Assembly: GCA_013361745.1 (NCBI GenBank)
Contig: JABFXM010000175.1
Location: 1-7,918 of the forward strand
DNA from: Gemmatimonadaceae bacterium
GTDB lineage: Bacteria; Gemmatimonadota; Gemmatimonadetes; Gemmatimonadales; Gemmatimonadaceae
Length of the DNA stretch: 7,918 bases
Direction: 5' to 3'
Shown here: piece by piece, positions 1 through 6,081 of the stretch
Numbering within the stretch: position 1 is the stretch's first letter
How the letters are laid out: every line of letters starts with the position of its first letter
The notes under the pieces: model-generated
Told to the model about the DNA's origin: nothing
Database searches by the model: none
What the model saw: only the letters and a program-made list of their open reading frames with translations
Position numbers and translations under genes: made by a program

Positions 1-2
1 AT

Positions 3-668
3 CCGCCCGTCGTCGCGTACAACCTCGCCAACCTTCGTGTCGCCTGGGGACGCGTCGAACTTCCCTGGCGCGGCTGGAGCGACTCGCTGCTCGGCTTCTG
101 GCGCGACGCGGCGAGCACGTTGGGCGTGCCCCTGCTCGTCGCCGAGGGAAGCACCGACGCGGGCGCCTGGCGCTATCCGGCGGTGTTCCTCGAGCCGTAC
201 TATCCGCTCGAGGAGGCGCGCGTCTACCTGCGCGTGCTCGCCCTCTCGCAGCCGACGTCGATTCTTCCCTGGGAGCTGACGAGCGACTACTCGCTCCTCG
301 CCGGGGGCGGGATCTTCGGCGACACGAGCGGCCCGATGCATCCCACCGAGCGCTTCTTCGTCGTCAAGCAGCTCGCCTCGGTCCCGCCTAACGCTTTCCA
401 CGTTCGCGCTCGCTGCGACCGCGTCGAGACGAGCTGCGCCGCGCTCGCCGATCCGGCGAGCGGCGTCTATACGGTGCACGTCGTCAACGACGGCGCCTCG
501 CGACCCGTGACGATCACCGGACTTCCCGCCGGCATCACGGAGCTCCGCGTCCTTGTCACCGACGCGACGCGCGGGATGGCGGAGGGCGCGCGCGTCCCCG
601 TCCGCGACGGCGTCGCGCGCCTCACCCTCGACGCGACCAGCTTCACGACGCTCGTAGGCGCTCGCTGA
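3..668 (+). CDS. C-terminal part of a putative secreted glycoside hydrolase (5' truncated)
   Basis: The reading frame is open from the window edge to a TGA at 666-668, giving about 221 visible residues; the start lies outside the window. The first ~100 residues look like the last strands of a (beta/alpha)8 barrel. They include VAEGSTD, with a Glu at 144-146 in a position that could be a catalytic nucleophile, and a later LPWELTSDYSLL stretch. After a PTERFFVVKQL segment, the last ~90 residues (beginning near GVYTVHVVNDG) read as a small beta-sandwich like those that close clan GH-A enzymes. Two cysteines (RCDRVETSC) are spaced as a possible disulfide, which fits an exported protein. The GH97 gene starts 18 bases downstream, so co-transcription and related glycan breakdown are likely. 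The family number cannot be assigned: GH30-like and GH39/GH79-like enzymes share this architecture. The hydrolase call is inference from pattern, not from a diagnostic motif. Confidence 0.6.
   Translation, partial: PPVVAYNLANLRVAWGRVELPWRGWSDSLLGFWRDAASTLGVPLLVAEGSTDAGAWRYPAVFLEPYYPLEEARVYLRVLALSQPTSILPWELTSDYSLLAGGGIFGDTSGPMHPTERFFVVKQLASVPPNAFHVRARCDRVETSCAALADPASGVYTVHVVNDGASRPVTITGLPAGITELRVLVTDATRGMAEGARVPVRDGVARLTLDATSFTTLVGAR
386..393 (-). repeat. CGTTAGGC octamer, copy 1
   Basis: This copy reads GCCTAACG on the plus strand inside the partial glycoside hydrolase gene. It covers the Pro-Asn codons CCT AAC. It is the only one of six copies lying on the strand opposite to its host gene. 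Confidence 0.6.
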
Positions 669-686
669 CGGCTCCTCTTCCCAACC

Positions 687-2660
687 ATGAATCGTTCTCT
701 GGCTGTTACCCTCGCGTCCCTCTCCCTCGCCACCGCGGCCAGCGCGCAGCGCGCCTACACCGTCGTCTCGCCCGATCGAGCCACGACGGTGCGTGTCGAG
801 ACCGGCCCGCGCGTCGCTTACTCCGTGACTCGCCGCGGTCGCGTCCTCGTCGCGCCCTCGCCGATCTCGCTCACCCTCGACGGCGGCCGGGTGCTCGGCC
901 GCGGCACGCGCGTGACCGGCTCGGACACGCGCCAGATGCGCGACAGCGTGCGCCCCGTCGCGCCGACGAAGAACGCACTCGTGCGCGGGCGCTGGAACGA
1001 GCTCGACGTGCGATTCGCCGGCGGATACTCGCTCGAGGTGCGCGCCTACGACGAAGGTGTTGCCTGGCGATGGGTGCTCGCGATGGGCGACTCGGTCACC
1101 GTCGTCGCCGAGCAGGCGACCTTCGACGTCCAGGGCGCGACACCGGGGTGGGTCGGGCTCGACTCGACCTTCATGACGCACTACGAGCCCGCCTACAAGC
1201 TGGTCTCGCTCGACACCCTGCGCGGCGGACGGCTCGGACTGCTCCCCCTGCTCGTCCCGCTCGACGGAGGGACGAAGGTCGCCATCACCGAATCGAACCT
1301 CGAGAGCTACCCGGGGATGTACGCCGTGAGCGGTCGCGACTCGAGCGCGAGCGGTCCGGCGATCGTCGGGCGCTTCCCCGCTTTCGCGCTCGCCGACAGC
1401 GCCCGCAACGACCGCGACGTCGTCGTCATCCGGCGCGCGCCGTACATCGCGCGGATCAGCGGGCGGCGCGCGCTGCCCTGGCGCGTCATCATCATCGCCG
1501 ACGAGGATCGCGCGCTGCTCGAGAATCAGCTCGTCTACGAGCTTGCGCCCGCCTCGCGGCTCGGCGACGTCTCCTGGATCAAGCCGGGCAAGGTGAGCTG
1601 GGACTGGTGGAACGCGCTCAACGTGCGCGGCGTCCCCTTCCGCGCCGGCCTCAACACCGCGACCTACGAGTACTACATCGACTTCGCCGCGAAGTACGGC
1701 ATCCCCTACATCATCCTCGACGAGGGCTGGTACAAGCTCGGTGATCTGCTGACGCAGGCACCCGGCGTCGACGTCCCGGCCATCGTCCGCTACGGCCAGT
1801 CGAAGAACGTCGGCGTGATCCTCTGGACCACCTGGCACACCCTCGAGCAGCAGATGACCCCTGCCCTCGACCAGTTCCAGCGCTGGGGGATCCGCGGCAT
1901 CAAGGTGGACTTCATGCAGCGCGACGATCAGGCGGTCGTCGATTTCTACTGGCGCACGGCGCGCGAGGCGGCGGCGCGGCACCTTCTCGTCGACTTCCAC
2001 GGCGCGCACAAGCCGGCGGGACTCAACCGCGCCTGGCCCAACGTCCTGACCTTCGAGGGCGTGCGCGGGCTGGAGCACAACAAATGGAGCGAGGAGGTCA
2101 CCCCGCGCCACACGATGATCCTTCCCTTCACCCGCATGCTCGCCGGGCCGATGGACTTCACCCCCGGCGCGATGATCAACGCGCAGCCTCGCGACTTCCG
2201 CGTCGTCTTCGACCGGCCCATGAGCATGGGGACGCGCGTGCGCCAGCTTGCGATGTACGTGCTCTACGAGAGCCCGCTCCAGATGCTCGCCGACTCGCCC
2301 TCCGAGTATCTTCGCGAGCCGGAGGCGATGGACTTCCTCTCGACCGTCCCGGTGACCTGGGACGAGACGCACGCCCTCGACGCGAAGGTCGCCGAGTACG
2401 CCCTCGTCGCGCGCCGCAGCGGCGACAGCTGGTACGTTGGGGCGATGACGGACTCCTCGGCGCGCACCCTGCCCCTCTCGCTCTCCTTTCTCGGCGACGG
2501 TCGCTGGACGATGGATCTCTGGGCCGACGGCCCGAACGCCGACCGCAACGCGATGGACTTCACCCGCACGACGCGCGAGGTGTCGCGCGCCGACAGCGTG
2601 CAGCTGCGACTCGCTCCCGGCGGCGGCTTCGTCGCCCGCCTCCGACCCGTCAACCGTTAG
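687..2660 (+). CDS. Glycoside hydrolase family 97, probable retaining alpha-galactosidase type
   Basis: The product is 657 residues, within the usual size of GH97 enzymes (SusB and relatives). Residues 1-21 form a signal peptide with a hydrophobic core and an ASA-Q cleavage site, so the enzyme is exported. Residues ~22-290 are the GH97 N-terminal beta-super-sandwich, ~300-540 the catalytic barrel and ~545-657 the C-terminal beta domain. Barrel landmarks are KVSWDWW (302-308), LDEGW (344-348), KVDF with Asp408, and TFEGVRGLE with Glu457 and Glu463. GH97 contains inverting alpha-glucosidases and retaining alpha-galactosidases; the retaining type carries an Asp nucleophile in the KVDF strand. 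From memory, the Bacteroides retaining enzyme uses Asp415 and Glu470, the same 55-residue spacing as Asp408 and Glu463 here. The substrate is therefore inferred to be an alpha-galactoside, though other alpha-glycosides are possible. The ATG at 687 is chosen because it gives the signal peptide; no clear Shine-Dalgarno precedes it. The stop is TAG inside a CGTTAGGC octamer. Confidence 0.92.
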   Translation: MNRSLAVTLASLSLATAASAQRAYTVVSPDRATTVRVETGPRVAYSVTRRGRVLVAPSPISLTLDGGRVLGRGTRVTGSDTRQMRDSVRPVAPTKNALVRGRWNELDVRFAGGYSLEVRAYDEGVAWRWVLAMGDSVTVVAEQATFDVQGATPGWVGLDSTFMTHYEPAYKLVSLDTLRGGRLGLLPLLVPLDGGTKVAITESNLESYPGMYAVSGRDSSASGPAIVGRFPAFALADSARNDRDVVVIRRAPYIARISGRRALPWRVIIIADEDRALLENQLVYELAPASRLGDVSWIKPGKVSWDWWNALNVRGVPFRAGLNTATYEYYIDFAAKYGIPYIILDEGWYKLGDLLTQAPGVDVPAIVRYGQSKNVGVILWTTWHTLEQQMTPALDQFQRWGIRGIKVDFMQRDDQAVVDFYWRTAREAAARHLLVDFHGAHKPAGLNRAWPNVLTFEGVRGLEHNKWSEEVTPRHTMILPFTRMLAGPMDFTPGAMINAQPRDFRVVFDRPMSMGTRVRQLAMYVLYESPLQMLADSPSEYLREPEAMDFLSTVPVTWDETHALDAKVAEYALVARRSGDSWYVGAMTDSSARTLPLSLSFLGDGRWTMDLWADGPNADRNAMDFTRTTREVSRADSVQLRLAPGGGFVARLRPVNR

Positions 2661-2662
2661 GC
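2655..2662 (+). repeat. CGTTAGGC octamer, copy 2, forming the GH97 stop
   Basis: The last Arg codon (CGT) and the TAG stop of the GH97 gene fall inside this copy. The AGG at 2659-2661 also lies about 7 bases before the next ATG, so the word may double as the ribosome binding site of the Dabb gene. Confidence 0.65.
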
Positions 2663-2668
2663 AGCGCC

Positions 2669-2977
2669 ATGTTCATCCATTCCGTGTACTTCTGGGAGCG
2701 CGAGGGCCTGACCGCCGCCGAGCGCGACGAGTGGCTCGCCGGCCTCCGCTCGCTGCTTGGCATCGAGACCGTGCGCGGCGGCTCCGTCGGCACCCCCGCG
2801 GCGACCGACCGTCCAGTGATCGACGCCAGCTACTCCTATGCGCTCATCGTCAGCTTCGACGATGAGACCGGACACGACGTCTACCAGGAGCATCCGGTGC
2901 ACGACGTCTTCCGCGAGCGCTGCGCGCGCTTCTGGAAGAAGGTGTTGATCTACGACGCCGTGACCATCGACGCGTGA
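2669..2977 (+). CDS. Dabb (stress-responsive alpha/beta-barrel) domain protein
   Basis: This is a 102-residue protein, the size of a single Dabb domain. Visible family features are the N-terminal strand MFIHSVYFW, an amphipathic helix around residues 15-30, a YALIVSF strand, and the segment YQEHPVHDVF (residues 72-81), which matches the conserved Y-x-x-H-P-x-H-x-x-F of the family. The C-terminal strand VLIYDAV closes the ferredoxin-like fold. Dabb proteins are usually cytoplasmic dimers; most bacterial ones have no known reaction, and a few relatives act as cyclases in polyketide-type pathways. No signal peptide is seen. The ATG lies 8 bases after the GH97 stop with AGG about 7 bases upstream, which supports both the start and operon membership. 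The stop overlaps the start of the DUF72 gene. The fold is confident; the function is unknown. Confidence 0.82.
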   Translation: MFIHSVYFWEREGLTAAERDEWLAGLRSLLGIETVRGGSVGTPAATDRPVIDASYSYALIVSFDDETGHDVYQEHPVHDVFRERCARFWKKVLIYDAVTIDA

Positions 2978-3702
2978 GCGGGCGGCTCCTCGTCGGCACC
3001 GCGGGGTGGTCGCTGCCCGTCGCGGTGCAGGCCGCATTTCCCGCCGAGGGAACGCACCTCCAGCGCTACGCGCGCCGCTTCCCCGTCGCCGAGATCAACT
3101 CGAGCTTCTATCGGCCGCACCGCCCGGCGACCTACGCGCGCTGGGCGACGCTCGTCCCCGACGGTTTCCGTTTCGCGGTGAAGATCCCGAAGGCGATCAC
3201 CCACGAGCGAAAGCTCGTCGCCTTCGGCGACCTCCTCGACGCCTTCCTCGCCGCGGCTGGCGCGCTCGGCGACCGACTCGGCGTGTTGCTCGTCCAGTTG
3301 CCGCCGAAGCTCGCGCTCGACGTCGCGATAGCGGACGAGTTCTTCCGCGACCTCCGCGCGCGATTCGGCGGTCCCGTGGCGCTCGAGCCGCGGCACGCGA
3401 GCTGGTTCGACGCGGACGCCACGCGGTTGCTCGTCGAGCACCGCATCACGCGGGTCGCCGCCGATCCGCCGCGCGTGCCATCGGCGTCGGAGCCGGGAGG
3501 CGATCCGGCGCTCGTGTACTACCGCCTGCACGGATCGCCGCGCACCTACTGGTCCGCCTACGACGATGCGTATCTCGACGGCCTCGCGGCGCGGATGCGC
3601 GACGCAGCACGCGGCGCGAAGGAAGTGTGGTGCATCTTCGACAACACCGCCTCCGGCGCCGCGGCGGCGAACGCGCTCTCGCTGCTCGATCGCCTGGCCT
3701 GA
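2974..3702 (+). CDS. DUF72 / YecE-like family protein
   Basis: This 242-residue protein begins with GTG at 2974, overlapping the preceding TGA in a GTGA arrangement typical of translational coupling. Family hallmarks run in order: LLVGTAGWS (5-13), AEINSSFYRPH (39-49), FRFAVKIPKAITHE, a VLLVQLPP strand, VALEPRHASWF, YYRLHGSPRTYWSAY and the C-terminal CIFDNTASGAAAANAL. The conserved layout is that of a TIM-barrel-like cytoplasmic protein. DUF72 proteins (YecE in E. coli) are widespread but have no firmly established activity; the conserved Glu, His and Asn residues suggest an enzyme. The 3' end is unusual: the TGA stop at 3700-3702 directly abuts the stop of the convergent transporter gene. 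The family call is firm; a role in glycan metabolism is not implied by the sequence. Confidence 0.9.
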   Translation: MSGRLLVGTAGWSLPVAVQAAFPAEGTHLQRYARRFPVAEINSSFYRPHRPATYARWATLVPDGFRFAVKIPKAITHERKLVAFGDLLDAFLAAAGALGDRLGVLLVQLPPKLALDVAIADEFFRDLRARFGGPVALEPRHASWFDADATRLLVEHRITRVAADPPRVPSASEPGGDPALVYYRLHGSPRTYWSAYDDAYLDGLAARMRDAARGAKEVWCIFDNTASGAAAANALSLLDRLA

Positions 3703-3705
3703 TCA
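3700..3705. other. TGATCA palindrome holding two convergent stop codons
   Basis: TGA of the DUF72 gene (plus strand) and TGA of the transporter gene (minus strand) sit back to back with no intervening base. Any transcription terminator for either gene must therefore lie within the other gene's coding sequence. No hairpin with a T-tract was seen close by. Confidence 0.9.
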
Positions 3706-4998
3706 GTCGGCGTCGCGCATCGCGCCGCTGCGGCTCGTCTCCCCCATCGTCGCGTAGACGAGCAGCGAGCCGGCGATGCAGAGTGTGACGTACCAGTAGT
3801 ACCATCGCTCGTGGCCGACGCTCTTCGCCCAGAGCGCGAGATACTCCGCCGTTCCGCCGAAGATCGAGACGGCGACCGCGTACGGCAACCCGACGCCGAG
3901 CGCGCGGATCTCCGTCGGAAAGAGCTCCGCCTTCACGACGGCATTGATCGCCGTGTAGCCGCTCACCGCGACGAGCGCGGCGCCGAGCAGCAGCAGCGCC
4001 ACGGGCGCGCTGCGCGCCCGCTCGAGCGCGGTCAGCACGGGCACCGTGCCTAACGTTCCGAGCACGCCGAAGGAGACGAGCACCGGCCGGCGGCCGATGT
4101 GGTCCGACAGCAGGCCGACGACGGGCTGGAGGAGCATGAAGCCGAGCAGCGTGAGCGCGGAGATGCGCGTCGCATCCGCCTTGCTCCAGCCGGTGGTGTT
4201 GACGAGGAACTTCTGCGCGTACGTCGTGAAGGTGTAGAAGGCGACCGTGCCCCCCGCCGTGAGCCCGACGACGTTGGCGACGGCGCGCGGATGTGCGGCG
4301 AGCGCCCGCAGCGATCCACGCCGCTCGCCGCGGTGCGTTTGGAACGACGCCGTCTCCTCGAGGCCGCGGCGCATCCAGAGCGCCACCGCGGCGCAGAGCG
4401 CGCCGATCACGAAGGGGATCCGCCACCCCCACGCCTCGAGCGACGTGCCGGACATCGTCGCCTGCAGGAGCAGCAGCACGCCTAACGCGAGGAGCTGCCC
4501 CATGATCAGCGTCACGTACTGGAAGCTCGACCAGAAGCCGCGCCGCCCGCGTCCCGCCATCTCGCTGAGGTAGGTCGCGCTCGCCCCGTACTCCCCGCCG
4601 ACGCTGAGCCCCTGGAGCAGTCGCGCGGCGATCAGCAGCACCGGCGCGGCGAGGCCGATCGTCGCGTAGCCGGGCGTGAGCGCGACCATGAGCGACCCGC
4701 CGCACATCAGGAACACCGACGCGGTGAGCGCGGCGCGGCGGCCGCGCCGATCGGCGAAGCGTCCCATCAGCCAGCCGCCGACGGGGCGCATCAGGAAGCC
4801 GACCGCGAACACCGCCGCCGCGTTGAGCAGCTGCACCGTCTGGCTCGCCGGCGGGAAGAACGACTTCGCGAAATAGAGTGCGAACGCCGAGTAGACGTAC
4901 CAGTCGTACCACTCGACCAGGTTGCCGACCGAGCCGCCGAAGATGGAGCGCAGGCGCTCGCGGTCGGTGATCGGAGGGCGCGGGGTCGCGTCAGGCAT
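3703..4998 (-). CDS. kgtP: KgtP-like MFS metabolite:H+ symporter (probable 2-oxoglutarate/dicarboxylate uptake)
   Basis: The protein is 431 residues, almost the length of E. coli KgtP, with twelve hydrophobic stretches in two groups of six. It matches the metabolite:H+ symporter branch of the major facilitator superfamily throughout. Landmarks are GNLVEWYDWYVY (25-36, TM1), GFLMRPVGGW followed by GRFADRRGRR (67-88, the TM2-TM3 loop signature), RLLQGLSVGGEYG (125-137), a WRIPF segment, TFTTYAQKFLVNT in the second half, and SYTAINAVVKAELFPTEIRALGVG-type segments near the end. These resemble KgtP more than ProP or citrate carriers as I remember them, so proton-coupled 2-oxoglutarate or related dicarboxylate import across the inner membrane is inferred. 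The ATG at 4998 gives a short cytoplasmic tail before TM1; an upstream in-frame start at 5049 would add an unconserved Arg-rich extension. No strong Shine-Dalgarno is visible. Two leucines (172 and 316) use TTA within CGTTAGGC octamers. Confidence 0.88.
   Translation of the reverse strand: MPDATPRPPITDRERLRSIFGGSVGNLVEWYDWYVYSAFALYFAKSFFPPASQTVQLLNAAAVFAVGFLMRPVGGWLMGRFADRRGRRAALTASVFLMCGGSLMVALTPGYATIGLAAPVLLIAARLLQGLSVGGEYGASATYLSEMAGRGRRGFWSSFQYVTLIMGQLLALGVLLLLQATMSGTSLEAWGWRIPFVIGALCAAVALWMRRGLEETASFQTHRGERRGSLRALAAHPRAVANVVGLTAGGTVAFYTFTTYAQKFLVNTTGWSKADATRISALTLLGFMLLQPVVGLLSDHIGRRPVLVSFGVLGTLGTVPVLTALERARSAPVALLLLGAALVAVSGYTAINAVVKAELFPTEIRALGVGLPYAVAVSIFGGTAEYLALWAKSVGHERWYYWYVTLCIAGSLLVYATMGETSRSGAMRDAD
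4048..4055 (-). repeat. CGTTAGGC octamer, copy 3
   Basis: The copy lies on the coding strand of the transporter gene and encodes part of Thr315-Leu316-Gly317, with leucine as TTA. Confidence 0.65.
4480..4487 (-). repeat. CGTTAGGC octamer, copy 4
   Basis: This second copy in the transporter gene is also on the coding strand. It encodes part of Ala171-Leu172-Gly173, again with leucine as TTA. Confidence 0.65.
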
Positions 4999-5156
4999 CG
5001 CGGATGATCGCCGCGGAGCGCGCGAGCGGCAAGCGGTGATCCAGCGCACTTCTTCGGTCGGATTCGGGGTTACCCGTTCCGCGGGCGAGGAGTCGGTATG
5101 GGTAAGCCCGTCACCGCTGGACGCGTGGCGGACGCAGACCCTGACCCCGAACGCCC
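4999..5156. promoter_or_regulatory. Divergent intergenic region between transporter and HPP genes
   Basis: These 158 bases separate two genes that point away from each other, so both promoters are expected here. An inverted pair TTACCC (5070-5075) and GGGTAA (5100-5105), 24 bases apart, is the only symmetry I noticed; an operator role is conjecture. No convincing -35/-10 pair or strong Shine-Dalgarno stands out, as is common in GC-rich genomes. Confidence 0.4.
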
Positions 5157-5738
5157 ATGGCTTCGTATCCGACTCCCGCCGGCGTGCGCACCACTCCCGC
5201 CGCGCCGCTCTCGTTCGATCGAGTGATCGCGATCTTCCGCGGCGGCGTCGCGACCTCGCGCGCGCTCGACGCGATCTGGACGCCCGCCGTCGCGGCGATG
5301 CTGATCGTCGTCTCCGGCTCGCTGGGCTTCTGGTTGAAGCAGCCCTGGCTCTTCGCCGGCCTCGGGCCGACGGTGTTCCTCCTCGCGAGCCATCCCGGCC
5401 ACGAGAGCTCGCGCTTCCGCGCCGTCGTCCTCGGCCATCTCACCGCGATTGCGTGCGGCTACCTCGCGATCCTCATCCTCGGCGCCGGGGGGGCGCCCGC
5501 GCTGCTCTCGAAGCCCCCGCTCACGCGCGTGTGGGCGAGCGCCTTCGGGCTCGCGATGCTCGCCTTCGTTCAGCCGCAGCTCAAGGCCTGGCACCCCCCC
5601 GCCGCGGCGACGCTGCTCCTCGTGACGATGGGCGCCTACCGCATGACCGGCAAGACGCCCCTCGCCCTGATGTGCGGCGTCCTCGTCGTCGCGATCGTCG
5701 CCGAAGCGCTGAACAGGCTGCGCGTCGCGAAACGTTAG
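5157..5738 (+). CDS. HPP-family integral membrane protein
   Basis: The protein has 193 residues. A ~35-residue soluble N-terminus is followed by hydrophobic stretches at about 40-60, 64-78, 88-110, 124-139, 147-160 and 168-185, so it sits in the inner membrane. The eponymous His-Pro-Pro is at residues 146-148 (WHPPAAATLLL), and the FAGLGPTVFLLASHPGHESS segment (66-85) matches the other conserved block of the family. There is no CBS domain, so this is the short single-domain form. HPP proteins are poorly characterised; some cyanobacterial and plastid members have been linked to nitrite transport, which cannot be transferred here with confidence. It is divergently arranged from the KgtP-like gene and may share a control region with it. 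The ATG at 5157 gives the expected N-terminus, with no obvious Shine-Dalgarno. The stop is TAG inside a CGTTAGGC octamer, and a large inverted repeat begins 20 bases later. Confidence 0.85.
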   Translation: MASYPTPAGVRTTPAAPLSFDRVIAIFRGGVATSRALDAIWTPAVAAMLIVVSGSLGFWLKQPWLFAGLGPTVFLLASHPGHESSRFRAVVLGHLTAIACGYLAILILGAGGAPALLSKPPLTRVWASAFGLAMLAFVQPQLKAWHPPAAATLLLVTMGAYRMTGKTPLALMCGVLVVAIVAEALNRLRVAKR

Positions 5739-5740
5739 GC
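5733..5740 (+). repeat. CGTTAGGC octamer, copy 5, forming the HPP stop
   Basis: The final Arg codon (CGT) and TAG stop of the HPP gene lie inside this copy, the same arrangement as at the end of the GH97 gene. Confidence 0.65.
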
Positions 5741-5757
5741 GGGTACAGGGGGAAGGA

Positions 5758-5836
5758 GAGTAAGGCGAGTAAGGGGAGTAAGGGGAGTAAGGCACTGCCG
5801 GCTGGCAGTCGCTTACTCCCCTTACTCGCCTTACTC
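5758..5836. repeat. GAGTAAGGS tandem array with inverted copy and central hairpin
   Basis: Four head-to-tail 9-mers GAGTAAGG(C/G) occupy 5758-5793 in the order C, G, G, C. After a 16-base hairpin (5794-5809) the motif returns in the opposite orientation as CTTACTC, CCCTTACTC and GCCTTACTC (5812-5836). The outer 25 bases on each side (5758-5782 and 5812-5836) are exact reverse complements, so a single strand could fold into a 25-bp stem over a 29-base loop. The left arm has one extra unit. It starts 20 bases after the HPP stop and could act as a transcription barrier or as an mRNA 3'-end stabiliser. No T-tract follows, so it is not a textbook intrinsic terminator. Confidence 0.9.
5794..5809. 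repeat. Small hairpin at the centre of the inverted element
   Basis: ACTGCC, a GGCT loop and GGCAGT form a perfect 6-bp stem exactly between the two repeat arms. It would make a hairpin within the loop of the larger palindrome. Confidence 0.8.
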
Positions 5837-5990
5837 GCTTCAACGCGCACTCGGCGTCCGGAGACACTCCACTGTGAAGCGGTCGGGACTGAGTGCCGTC
5901 CGATTCGCAGCGAGGCGAGACGCTGGTCGCGGCGCTGCAGGACGCTCGTATCCGGTCGCGGACTCTTTGCGCGCCCATCGCGCCCCCGCC

Positions 5991-6018
5991 GACCCCTGAC
6001 CCCTGACCCCTGACCCCT
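5991..6018 (-). repeat. (GACCCCT)4 tandem repeat, G-quadruplex motif on the minus strand
   Basis: Four exact heptamers GACCCCT run head to tail. The minus strand therefore carries four GGGG tracts separated by three TCA loops, an ideal intramolecular G-quadruplex motif. It ends 63 bases before the HAD start codon, on the template strand for that gene. The C-rich plus strand continues with more C-runs to about 6040. Confidence 0.92.
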
Positions 6019-6081
6019 TACGCCCGGCCCCTGCGCCCGCATGCGTTGCCATTCGGTGCTCTACCTCCCTACGTTGCGTCA

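Larger units (their letters stand above)
5739..6081. other. Gene-free intergenic stretch with repeat structures
   Basis: These 343 bases lie between the HPP stop and the HAD start. They contain the GAGTAAGGS inverted element (5758-5836) and the GACCCCT tandem repeat (5991-6018). Reading frames that cross it are low-complexity translations of those repeats (for example Ser-Lys-Gly runs) and are not believable genes. The middle part, 5837-5990, holds only weak symmetries: GCACTC/GAGTGC at 5847-5852 and 5891-5896, and GCAGCG/CGCTGC at 5908-5913 and 5933-5938. A promoter for the downstream HAD-GNAT-DUF4186 run is expected here, but none could be pinned down. Confidence 0.75.

Noticed and set aside
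3446..4912. Long minus-strand open frame, 488 residues, very Arg-rich
   Set aside because: It overlaps the transporter gene in another frame, has no recognisable domain and shows the Arg/Ala/Pro composition typical of shadow frames in GC-rich DNA.
4999..5049. Longer N-terminus for the KgtP-like transporter starting at 5049
   Set aside because: The extra 17 residues are Arg-rich and unlike the family; starting at 4998 gives a length and TM1 position matching KgtP.
5758..5836. Possible CRISPR array
   Set aside because: Units are 9 bases with no spacers between them, and the second half is inverted; no cas gene is near.
5794..5836. Intrinsic terminator for the HPP gene
   Set aside because: The inverted structure is strong but no T-tract follows on either strand, so it is recorded as a repeat with possible termination activity only.
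5847..5938. Hairpins GCACTC/GAGTGC and GCAGCG/CGCTGC
   Set aside because: Six-base stems with large loops are expected by chance in DNA this GC-rich, and extension of the stems fails.
5070..5978. Minus-strand frame of 302 residues with repeated Tyr-Ser-Pro
   Set aside because: The Tyr-Ser-Pro repeat is the reverse translation of the 9-mer array, and the rest is antisense to the HPP gene.
4922..6013. Plus-strand frame of 363 residues across the divergent region and the HPP gene
   Set aside because: It overlaps the HPP gene out of frame and its later part simply translates the GAGTAAGGS repeats into Ser-Lys-Gly runs.
6046..6081. TTG start extending the HAD protein by twelve residues
   Set aside because: HAD-IIB proteins normally begin just before the DxDGT motif, and the ATG at 6082 places it at residue 8.
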